Origin: Xiphophorus maculatus
Taxonomy: Eukaryota > Chordata > Actinopteri > Cyprinodontiformes > Poeciliidae
Direction: 5' to 3'
NCBI RefSeq assembly: GCF_002775205.1
Contig: NC_036450.1
Span: 17,007,479-17,071,478 of the forward strand
DNA length: 64,000 nt
The notes below the pieces were generated by a model. That model was not told where the DNA came from and ran no database searches. It saw only the letters and a list, made by a program, of their open reading frames with translations. This document shows, in pieces, positions 1 to 10,500 of the stretch. Position 1 is the stretch's first letter. Each line of letters opens with the position of its first letter. Position numbers and translations under genes: made by a program.

Positions 1-400
1 TGTGGCTGGACCAAACAATCAGACTAAGTATCCACCAACACCCAAACGAGTGACTAACTCACTATCAGTCATCACTCCTCCACAGTTGGCTAAGTTTCTG
101 ATGATTCAATTCATGGACAAGGTTCTGGTAAAAGCAGTTAGAGGGAGCAGTTATGGGGATGGATGTGTCATCAAAACAAATCCAGTGGGTTTTCATTGGG
201 GAAAAATAAATATTTTATTATATTACTCGACTGATGTTACCGATTCCATTGGGAATTACCAGATAGTAAGATAAAGGTAAATGGAAGATGAAGGGGCACA
301 GCAGAAATAGTCAAGAAAATAGTGGTGAAAAAATATAAAGCAAAATCAGATTTAGAAAAAGAAAATATCAGGTTTTCAGTTTAAAATCTGACAGTGGCAA
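1..400. other. AT-rich stretch without a recognisable gene
   Basis: One frame stays open from the left edge to position 274 on the + strand, but it has no recognisable domain. I see no flanking splice signals that would make it an exon of a known family. The sequence beyond it grades into the Tc1-like relic that begins near 400. I assign no function. Confidence 0.4.
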
Positions 401-1140
401 GGATATGGTGCAAACCTTAACATGAACACCTAAACTGACAGGCTGAGTAAGGGGAACATCAATCAGGGAAGCAGCCAAGAGACCCACAGAGCTGAGGAGA
501 CTCATAAGACAGAATAATCAGAATAATTATTCTGTCAACAGAATAATTAGCCGTGATGGGAACAAATGGTTGGTAGAGTGAAACAAAACCATAAAAAGTT
601 CCATTTAAAGTTTTCCATAAGCCATTTAGGGGACACGGTGAACATAAAAAAATAAGTTAGTCTGGTCACGTTAGACCAGAAATATACTTTTTAGCTGACA
701 TAAATTTTATGTGTGACAGAGAGCTAACACTGCATATCTTACTGAACATGGTGAAACATAGTAACAGCATCATCAGCTGGAGGGATGCATTTCTTTAACA
801 AGGACTGGGAAGCTGACCACATATGGGGAAGTGAATGAAGATAAGTGCAGGGCAATCCTGAAAGAAAACCCACTAGAAGCTACAAAAGACTTGAGGCTAA
901 TCTTCCAGCAGGACATGAGCATACAGCCAGAGCTAATTGAAAGGGCTAGATCAAAGGATCATTGTGTGCTAGAATGGCCCTGTCAAAGTCCAGACCTAAA
1001 TCCAGTTGAGAATCTGTGTCAAGATTGGAAGATTTATGTTCACCCTCACCATCCAATCTGACTGAGCTTGAGCTGTTAAACAAAAGAGGAATGGGTGAAA
1101 ACATTCAGCCTCTAGTTTAGTAAAGCTGTACAGACATACT
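400..1140 (+). mobile_element. Decayed Tc1-like transposase region
   Basis: A diverged copy of a Tc1-type transposase gene runs left to right. The early part resembles the 'ATCAATCAG..AAGCAGCCAAGAGACCCA' block of fish Tc1 copies. The best-preserved part (about 940-1060) translates to EWPCQSPDLNPVENL, the Tc1/mariner C-terminal block around the third catalytic acidic residue. Frameshifts and stops break the reading frame several times, and the open part is only about 76 codons, so no active enzyme is made. The flanking DNA to about 1890 may belong to the same insertion. The family is secure at superfamily level; the subfamily cannot be named from sequence alone. Confidence 0.8.
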
Positions 1141-1194
1141 CCAAAAGACTTACATTGCCTATAACAAGTATTCACCCCTGTTGTGTTTATAAAT

Positions 1195-1890
1195 CAATCA
1201 AGATTAACAAAATTTGACCCCAAAAAAAAAAACCTTTAATATTCTGGTGAAATTTCATTTCTTCAAACTAATGACGATTAAATAAAAACATATAACGTAG
1301 AATGAGCGACAGAAGAAATACTCACCCCTTCAAGTCAGTATCTAGTAGGTACACCGCTAGCTGCAATCGCAGCACAGAGTCTGTGTGGACACGTCTCTAT
1401 CAGGCTTCACACAACTGGACACTGCAATTTTATGTCATTCTTCCTTGCAGACCTGTTCAATCTCTGTGTGGGGAAAAAAATTCACAAATTCTCTATGGGA
1501 TTGAAGTCAGGGTTTTGACTTGACCACAACAGAACATCTCCCCTTTTGTCTTCAAACCATTTCTGTGTGGCTTTAGCTGGGTGGATTTTGTCATTTTCTT
1601 GCTGAAAAATAAAATGTTCTCTGAAGCCCTCTCAGGCTGGGCCTCTCTTGAATTAGGTCATTCACTTTAAGAAGAGTGAATAATTATGTGAACTTATTTT
1701 ATGTTTAGCATCTTAATTTAATTTTCATTATTTCGTAAAAGATATTTCTCATTTTTATGTTAAAAGTTTTTTCTGTTTTTTTTTTTTTGTCAAAAAAGCA
1801 AAAGGTTGTTTTGCTATGATTTATGTATAAATGGAATAAAAATGGTAAAACATCCCAGAGTGTGAATATTTTTTAGGCACTGTACACCTG
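1195..1890. repeat. Repeat-like block, possible 3' part of a Tc1-like insertion
   Basis: This block follows the transposase relic. It contains phrases common in fish DNA-transposon copies: 'ATTCACCCC' motifs near 1170 and 1320, a stretch around 1495-1515 reading 'GGGATTGAAGTCAGGG', and 'TTTTTAGGCACTGTAC' near 1870-1890, which looks like a decayed terminal repeat. I see no long open frame. It may be one element with an internal rearrangement or two overlapping insertions; a repeat-library search would decide. Confidence 0.5.
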
Positions 1891-3125
1891 TAACTCAATT
1901 AAATTATGCTTCTACAAAGTAGCTATTCACTCGGGGTCCAAATTCAAATGTACACTCTATATTGCAGATTTTCATTTGAAAAAATAAAAGATGCATCCCA
2001 ATAAAATAGGCTGAAGTTTGTAGTTGGAACATAACACAATTTGGAAACAGTCGGAAGGAGAGAATACTTTTGGAAGGTACCTGGAAGTCCGTATTTACAT
2101 GCATTCAAGTCACACCTCTGTCTTATCTGAGCGAGCAAGGGTTTTTATTATTCCTGGGTTGTTCTGTTCAGGTCAGGGGGTTCAAAACGCTGTAGCAAAA
2201 ATGCTGCAGCAGGTGGCGCTGTTTGACGTGAAATAAACCAATCTCGAGAACGTGATTTTTTTTCTATGCCATATGCAAGCAGGGTTTTTTTGTGCACACG
2301 TTATTGTCCCTTGGTGTTGCGTTTGAACTTGTGATGGTTAGAGTGATCGGGTTTAAGGTCAGTAGGTGGCAGTAGAAGTAGGTGGATGAGTACCTCTGCT
2401 TCTGAATCCTTTTTCTCACTTTCAGACCTTGGTTTTTCTGTAACTTCAGATCTCAGCCAGTGTATCTTTAATGAGGCAATCATGAAGTTAACACACACAC
2501 ACCCACACACACCCTCCCTCTGAGCATACAACAAAGAAAGAAAGGGAACAAGGTATGATTAGAAACACAAGTATACTTCAGGAAAAGTGGCGAAGTCATG
2601 AAAGTCTTCATGCGTCTTTGTTCTCCTCAGAGTGCAGGTCTCCTGTTATAAAGGAAGCAGAAAATTTTCTCATTCAGGTCAATACTTCAAACTACATTAA
2701 AGATGAACAAAGTAGGGCAGTGCCTTTTTTGAAGCTGCTCTCAATAAAAGAGCTTTTTTGAAAAAAAACAAAAAAAAAAGACGATATTAGAACTATGACT
2801 CGTGGTATTTGCAGTGGCTCACTAACGATGGTCATTCACAAAGAATAAAACAAAGAGCAAGCCTCTTTGTACTGCCTTTATCACCATCTTTTAATTCTCC
2901 TAAACACTGCAAAACAGCTTTCAAGTCAGCTCATTTGAGCTATAATTAGGGGCAACTATAAAGAAAATGGCTGTGCTGTAGGTTGCCAGAGTGTGCTAGT
3001 TTCTGGTCTTTGTGAGGAGAGGATGATGAAGAAAATTAGTCCACACATGCAAGTTGGTGGTCATACGATCTATAAGAAATCCGGTAAACTGTTCTTTAGA
3101 GCATAGTGAAATTAGTCACTTTGGG
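1891..3125. other. Gene-free spacer
   Basis: There are only short random-looking open frames, a few (CA)n and poly-A tracts (near 2490-2510 and 2760-2780), and no splice-bounded coding block that I recognise. Confidence 0.4.
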
Positions 3126-3290
3126 AAGGAGAGTTAGAGGGAGGATTTATTTAGGGTTGGAATTTAGTTTGAGATTAGGGTTAGAAAGAGAGTTGGTAGG
3201 AGGGTTCAAATAAGGCTTTGAAGGAGGACTTGAATTAGGGTTGGAAGGAGAGTTGGGAGGAGGGTTTTGATTAGGATTGGAAGGAGGTTA
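3126..3290 (+). repeat. Degenerate G-rich minisatellite
   Basis: Imperfect repetition of a roughly 30-base unit built from GGGTTGGAAGGAGAGTT and GGAGGAGGGTT pieces gives a strongly purine-skewed + strand. TTAGGGTT occurs several times (near 3150, 3174 and 3235). These look like vertebrate telomere-type words, but they are interspersed with other sequence rather than arrayed in tandem. Confidence 0.6.
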
Positions 3291-3849
3291 AATGTTCAAT
3301 TGACATCTGTCTGTCCAAAACTGACATGCAAAGGGTTTTGTGTATATTTTGAAACTCGTTTCTGAATTGCCTGCAAGCAATTTTAGAGGTGAGTAAATAT
3401 TCAAATGTATTTTTCTCTTGAGGTATTAAGTTCTCATAAAGGTGATACGTGAAATTGGAATGATGAGCTATTTTAAATTCCACTAATAAAATACATGTAA
3501 ATAGATTTGTTGTTTGCTGATGTGTGCCTTAACTCATTGCATCGATTATAAGCTACTTTGTTGCATTTGTTGCTAAATGATTCACACAAAACTCGTAAAA
3601 TTGATGTTATTTGCCTCTCTAATGTCCTGCAGAAGTTTCTGGTTACATTGTAAGCAAATTTGTTGACAAACTGATGGAAATCGCCAACAACCTGCTACAT
3701 GCAGCTGCTGTTAACATCCTTAGTCACATGTGGGAAGAGAGAATAGCTGAGCCCGGTTGTTTTGAGTAATTACACTGCCACCAGCCTAATTGGTAGTTGG
3801 GCCACAGATGACATTAAAGAGGCTGCTGCTGCTCCTACTCGCTGTGGAC

Positions 3850-4143
3850 AACCCACGTATAGAAACGGCTACGTAATCCATGTGAGGGAGCGTGTTGTGT
3901 GTGCGTGAGGGAGAGTGATCAATCGCTCCTTCTCCGTCTCTGCGGCGTGGGAGGCGTCTGTCAAACGGACCCGTGGAGAGTCCTCTCTGTCCGTCCGAGT
4001 GGAGGACACTACACACCGTCGCCAGTTCAGAGCACCTGAAGTTTGGAGCCTGTAAAGTCGGTGTTGCTCTTCGGGTGGGATACTCCGCTGCCATCCGGGA
4101 AGACCCATCACATTGTGTGCTGAAAGGAAGTTGAAGCAAACAG
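3850..4143 (+). promoter_or_regulatory. snca: Probable snca promoter and noncoding first exon
   Basis: GC and CpG content rise above the neighbourhood from about 3840. The segment ends at a good splice donor, ACAG|GTGCGT, at 4143/4144. The next acceptor, CATTCACAG, ends at 4313 and opens the exon that carries the start codon. A noncoding first exon is the arrangement known for human SNCA. The exact transcription start cannot be read from sequence; a TATA-like word (CGTATAGAAA) lies near 3857. An open frame on the opposite strand (about 3786-4307) matches nothing and is taken as chance. Confidence 0.55.
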
Positions 4144-4313
4144 GTGCGTAAAGCACTTATCTTATTTTTATTTTTATTATTTATTTTTTTTATCGTACAA
4201 AAAAGAACCTTTGTCGTAGCAGTAATGTGATCGTATGTGCGCGTATCAGTCCCATTTTCTCCTTTACTATCCGTTGTATTAATAGTAAAGCCCTTCATTG
4301 CTGCCATTCACAG

Positions 4314-4575
4314 GCTGCAATTCCTACAGGTGGGATTTGCTCCAAAGCTGCTCGCATTGGGCAGCACAGATATTCCAGCCTACAATAAACCAGTCAGAGG
4401 AAGAAAAAGAAAAAAAAAAAAAAAGAAGAAGAAGAAGAAGAAAAGAACAGAAAAGCAAAAACGCGGGGCGGTGGCATCATTTCTGTGTTTTAACAGCGAC
4501 TAATTCAATTCATCCGTCTGACTGGACCTGCTTTGCAGCTGGGTGCGTGTAATCTGGGAGCCGAACCGAGCCGCC
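4314..4575 (+). other. snca: snca 5' leader in the first coding exon
   Basis: This leader lies between the acceptor at 4313 and the snca ATG at 4576. It contains an A-rich then AAG-rich tract at about 4399-4460, a likely slippage-prone low-complexity run. The start codon context is GCCGCCATGG, an excellent Kozak match, which fixes the start. A second acceptor-like site at about 4330 (TTCCTACAG) could shorten the leader. Confidence 0.55.
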
Positions 4576-7500
4576 ATGGACGCGCTGATGAAGGGTTTCT
4601 CCAAAGCCAAGGATGGGGTCGTGGCAGCGGCGGAGAAAACCAAGCAGGGAGTGACTGGAGCGGCTGAGATGACGAAGGATGGGGTTATGTATGTTGGTGG
4701 GTTCCGGGAATTCGTCTCATTTATGCTCAGGAAGTGACTGTAATCACCACAGTTTTAAAAAAGAAAAATAAATCCACATTGTATTATCATTTTTATTGTT
4801 ATACTTGTAAATATTTGGCACTCATATTTCTTTCAGGTACTAAAACAAAGGATGGAGTCTCCACAGGTAACAACTTTCTATTAATACCAATGACTTCTTC
4901 CCCATGTTCTTGTTTAAATTTTACTATTTATGTTTATGACCAAGGATGATTATATCCTTGGATTCTATCCTTCCCCCCCCCCCCCCCCCTCCCCCCCCCA
5001 CATGAATATAATAGATTAATAGTTATACATATTCAGGCCTTGTCAGCCTTTAAATTGAATAACACGATCTTTGTGCTTATCCTTTCTGAAAAGTTTTTCA
5101 CAAAAACAACATTATTTCTAGAAATGTGATTATCAGCTCAAAAAATGATCCATAATATTAACAGTAACTATACCAGGCCTGCTTGTGGCAATGTAACCTT
5201 ACCACCAAAACACAGCAAAAGCGTACAAGCATGTGCAAAGCATGAGTTTAAACTTGTTCCTATTTTGTCTGACAAGGGTCAAGTGTTAGGTTGGATGCAG
5301 GGTTATAGCACTATGGTTTTAAAACAGTTGCCTATTGGTTATCTGTGGGGAAATCTAACAAATGTAAACACTTGTGTTTTTTGGGCACCTAAAACTGCAA
5401 GGCCACAAGCATTCTGCTATGGTAAGCACTTGCTATAGTCTGACCTGACAAGTATGAAGGTATACAAAGATTTTAAAAGTTTATGGCGTAAAAATTGCTG
5501 TAACTTATTGCCAGTCATTCATTATAAGTAAAATGTTCTTTATTGACATCATGAAAGGTGACAAAGTGTCCAGATTTTTCTCTGACTTTTTGAAACACAA
5601 AGTGATTCAGTTTTGGCCTTTCCCCACCTGTTGCTGCACACTGCCAGTCAGCTTACTAAAAAGGAATGCTTTTAAGTATTTCCTGCCCCCACAGGAAAGA
5701 AAAAAAAATTATTGCATAAAAATATTCAAACTAATTCAACAAATTAATGCCAAATATAGTGTTATAGTCAAAGGACGTTTTAGATGTTATTAGATGGTAT
5801 TTAGAGGTTATTAGGAGTTGTTTCTTTTGTTTGTTTGTGTTGTGTTGTTGAATTTTAATTCACACTGTATATGACAAGCATCCAGAGAAAAAATGTAATT
5901 CCATATCTATGTGAGACGTTTTAAGCTGTTGGATTTTTACATAGTTAACAATATGTAATTATTGGAAAAGAGTTGGTGAAACCTGGTATCCAAAGAACCA
6001 ACAAGACTGATATTTTGAAGCCGTTATTTCCGTTATTTATGATGGGTCTCGCTTATACATAATGAAAACACGACATCTAGGTTCAGAATAAAACATCAGA
6101 CAAATTAAAAAGCATATTTGATACAGAAATTTGGGCTTGATGTTTAAAGGTTTTTATTTTGAGAAGGTACTTTTAAGCTGACATGCAAACTTCATTGTAT
6201 AAGTTTTTAACTATGAAAGGCAAACGATAGTTTTGACAGGTTGTTTTTTTTTCACATAATTATTAAAATAAATTCAATAACTGGATAAAACTAATGTTTA
6301 TTTTTGGTTTATTTTGAAAAGTTATTAAAGATGAGTGTTTGGACCTTATGTTTTAAAGTTGGGCCCCACATCCTGCTGACTCAAGTCCTGACTACAGTAA
6401 TTAATATGTAATATAATTTTAATAGCAAAAGGAGTAATTGTGCTTTATCTGTTTGAAATTATGCCAGTTATAGCACCATATAGCACTTTTTTGTTTTATG
6501 TTTTCGAGTATTTCCTGTGATGCCACGACACCGTACTGATTTTTGTTTTTTTACACAAGATTACCACAGTTTGAGAATTTCATATCAATCCAGACCTAAT
6601 TTCATAAACAAAGGGCTAGTTTTAACTCAGCAGATCTTTTACATGATTGAAAAGCAAAATGAGATTACCTCACCGAATCCTCAGGCGGTTAACAGGACAG
6701 ATATATAGCATCTCTGTGGGTGAATAAGTGTCACATTTCCACTGCTTTATTCACCCTACACCTGAATGACTCCCTGCAGGCCTTGCTTTGCTATTTCTCA
6801 TTCAGAATAAGTGAAGAACAAGCAGAGCCAGGCCTTCCTTAACTGATTGTTCTGTAGAAACCCTGGCAGATGGTTTGTCTCTTTGGTTCTTACACTAAGC
6901 AGGTGAAGTAAATCCACTATGACATAATGTCTTGTCAGCGATCTGCATTAGATGATCTGATAATCTGCTTTGGAGAGGTTCGTGCAGGCCGTGTTTACGC
7001 CCTGTGAGCCTTCTGGTCTTGATTAATGATGCTGTACGGGTTGATCAGTGAAAGCCTTATGAGTTCACCTGTTGCCTCCACTTCGATTGCAACCGTCCAT
7101 CAAAGATGATTAGTCCACCATGGGGATAAATTTGTTTGCCTTCCCTGTCTCTTTGAACAGAACTCACCTGAGGCTCTTCCTCAAATTAAGTTAGCTGATT
7201 GAATTACACACACACTTTTTTTTTTTATCTGTTTGCAACACAGCAAAAATCATTAATAAATTACTTGGCTTGAAACATAATTTTTAGAAGACAAGCTAAC
7301 GGTGATAATTACAGTTGTTTCTATCAGTATAACTGCTTAAAAAACTTCTGTTCCTAATACTATTCTGTGTTAAGACTGTAATAATACATCCTTCCCTCTG
7401 TTTTTCTTTTCCTTTCTCCTTCCTTTTGTCCCTGCAGTCGCTGAAAAAACTGTGTCTGGAGTGTCTCATGTGGGCGGAGCTGTGGTTACCGGGGTTACGG

Positions 7501-10500
7501 CTGTGGCCCAGAAAACTGTGGAAGGAGCGGGCAACATCGCCGCTGCCACTGGATTGGTCAAGAAGGATCCAGCCAAACAAGTAAGAAAGAGGCTTTTAAT
7601 CTTGTGTCGAATAGTAAGTGACAATTTTTGGTGAAACACTTTTTTTATATATTTTACAAAACAGCAGACCCTGAGTTTGGTTCCATTTTATGAGATTTTT
7701 GCCTTCAGCTTTTATTATGAAACTCTGTTGGTTAAAACTATACAAAAAAAAAATCACAATGTATGGTAACACCTATTCATCTATGTATTTATCTTTTCAT
7801 AAAGAGGTTTTAATCTCTTAACCTTTTCTGGAAAAAAGAAGACAGAAATAATAAAAAAATAAAGTCTTGTCAAAATTACAGTTTTTACAGATGGACATGA
7901 CTTTGTTCTTGCTTAAAAGTCAGATAACGTACATGACTGATTTTTTTAGTTATCAGAGGTTTGGGCTGCATCTCTAATTTGATCGTTACCTGCATTTTCT
8001 AACTCTGTCACATAATAACAGATTTTATGCCACATGCCTCCCAGATTTATGATCCCAGAGGGAAATTACATCTGCTGTTACACTGTTTCTTAATCTTGCA
8101 ATGTGCATTGGCACATTTTACTTGAGTCAAATTGGAAAGAAATTAATGGGAATTTTGGGACCCATCAGCTCGTCACATTTCTAAAGGATGTATGTTGTTT
8201 CTATGTATGTTGTGTAAAGGGGACGTTTATAGTGATTGGGTTGTAAAAGCTACAGCGCTACTTATCTTTTTTTAAAAAAAATTTAACTTTTCCATTATAT
8301 ATATGATCGTCTGACCATCTTGAGCTGATAGTTCAGTGTTCAACACATAGTTTATAAGTTCTCCCAAGTATTGAAATAATTATTAGCTAAAATAATCAGA
8401 AAAGTTGGACTGTCTACAGTTGGAATCACTTCGAGCATTTGGCATGCAGAGGTGAGTGAATCTTCATGAATACAGACAAAGTGCTGGTATAGCTTACCAT
8501 GAGGTTAAATGCCATTGGTATGCATATGTGCAATAGGAACAATATGTCAGCTGTTTACGATGTGTCAAAAAATTCTTACACAGCTTGCTTACCTGAACAT
8601 TACATTATGGTACAGTACCAGGTCTGTAGGTTTATTTACTAAAAGTATGTCTTTGTACACAAACGTAGGACAGATGCACACTGGGGAAATTAAATGAAAA
8701 GGCTTTTTTATAACCAAAATTTTCATTCAGCAAATTTATTCTTACTGTCTTAAAGTATTTTAGATGAAAAATACCTTAAAAAGTAAACATCATTGGGACA
8801 AATTACATTTATAGAAAGCAACATATCAATTACATAGTAAGTGAGATTGAAGTGATGGCTGTTTTTGGTTACATGTTAATTTAGCTGGCTGACTGGCTGA
8901 TCTGTGAAAATGTCAGAGGTTTGCAGAAGCAAATCTCTTCCAAGATATGAACATCTTAAGCTCTTCTGTTCTCATCATCTGTTGCATATTTTGTTGTGGC
9001 AATTAGTCAAGGTGTGTTTTTATTACTTAAACCTACACTTAATGCAGAATTTTGTATTTTAATTGTCAAGGTTTAAAAAATAAAGTAACAGGACAGTAAT
9101 TATCTTTTACTTTGAAATACAGCTCATAATTCAATAGACAAAACTAAAGTGCTTACTTATTAAATCTGGTCCATAAGTAGATCATTTAGTAATGTGATGG
9201 TGATAAATAAGAGCTAAGATCTTAGCTTATCTCTGTCCAATTGTCATGTCTGTCTTTCAAAAATAATATATATATATATATATATATATATGATATATAC
9301 TGTATATCTGTATTAACTTCCCAGAGCTGGTAGTCAAGTAAAGGCTTTGCATGTCTATTTGGATTCCAAATTTCTGCATGTACAAATATCTATGATGGAC
9401 ACAGGTGCTCAGCAAGTGGACAAGCATTTTGCATGAGACGTTTCATTACTTTATCCACCTGGAACTTTATACATGGTAGGCTGAAAGCAGATAAGTTGTT
9501 GGAAGCTGTGATTAGTTTTTGTTGGGGTATGTGTAGGAAGTGTTATGTTTTAAGGGGTCATACTTGATGTCCATCCTGCACATTGCTGTGAGCACACTCA
9601 CACTGAACCCGAAAAGGGCCTTCTCTAAAATGTTCTCACAGAGCACTGGGCCTTACTTAGTATGCAAAAGCATTAAGAGTTCCTTTCAGTAGAACCAAGG
9701 GCCCCTTCCAAACTCCTGAAAAACAGGCCCCTCTGTGTCAAATAGTACACTTGACACAATGCAGTAAGGAAAGGGCAGTTCTCCTGGCAACTACCAGACG
9801 GAGACGCTTATATGGGATTTCAAGACAGAGGAGGATGATTTGATCTCCATGGCTCTGGAGTTCAGTGGCAACATGCTTGACACGACTGCATCCAACACTT
9901 TGCATTGGGCTTGGTGATGAAAGCTTTGGATGTAGCTGCTGGCCCATGGAAATCCATTTGATGAAGCTCTCTATGCACTAATTTTGAGCTAATTGTTGTT
10001 TGGAGGTATGAAGTTATTGAACCTTCACCTCTGCTGTATGACTTTACATGGCCTACCAGTTGCCAAGTTTCTGTTTTGGCACTGTGGAATATTTAGTAGC
10101 AAGGAACTATCATAAAAAGGTGACTGCACAAGAAGCATTCTATATTGGTAGTTGCAATTAAAAGAGGCCCCTGAGAGCGACCAATTGTTTTTTGAAAAAA
10201 GTGAAGATGTTTTGTCATCTGTAGATACCAAAATATGAGAAGCTTCCATTACTGAGCTCTGTGTGCAGATAAAGCTGTTTATTTACACACACCCAGAGGC
10301 AGCAGCACAGTGTATTCCTCCATTTCATGTGGAAGCTCCAAACTAAGTCTTCACTGTGTTAAAAATGGCGTACCGACCTTGACTCATTTCTCATCATTTT
10401 TCATATCGGCTGCATGTCTTTCTCACCTGAAATGAAAGCTGTTACATGCTGGTAGCAACCCGGCATTCTCCATCAGTCAGTCTGGCCTTCGTCTGTCAAA

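Noticed and set aside
2..274. Open frame of 90 codons at the left edge, + strand
   Set aside because: No family resemblance, low-complexity context, and no splice or promoter support.
3126..3290. Interstitial telomere array
   Set aside because: TTAGGG words occur but not in tandem, and the repeat unit is longer and irregular.
3786..4307. 173-codon open frame antisense to the snca promoter and first exon
   Set aside because: GC-rich DNA favours chance open frames. It overlaps the likely noncoding exon and its splice sites, and no domain is recognisable.
5145..5438. 97-codon open frame in snca intron 2
   Set aside because: It has no recognisable homology. It lacks a splice structure linking it to snca, and its frame would break the synuclein repeat pattern.
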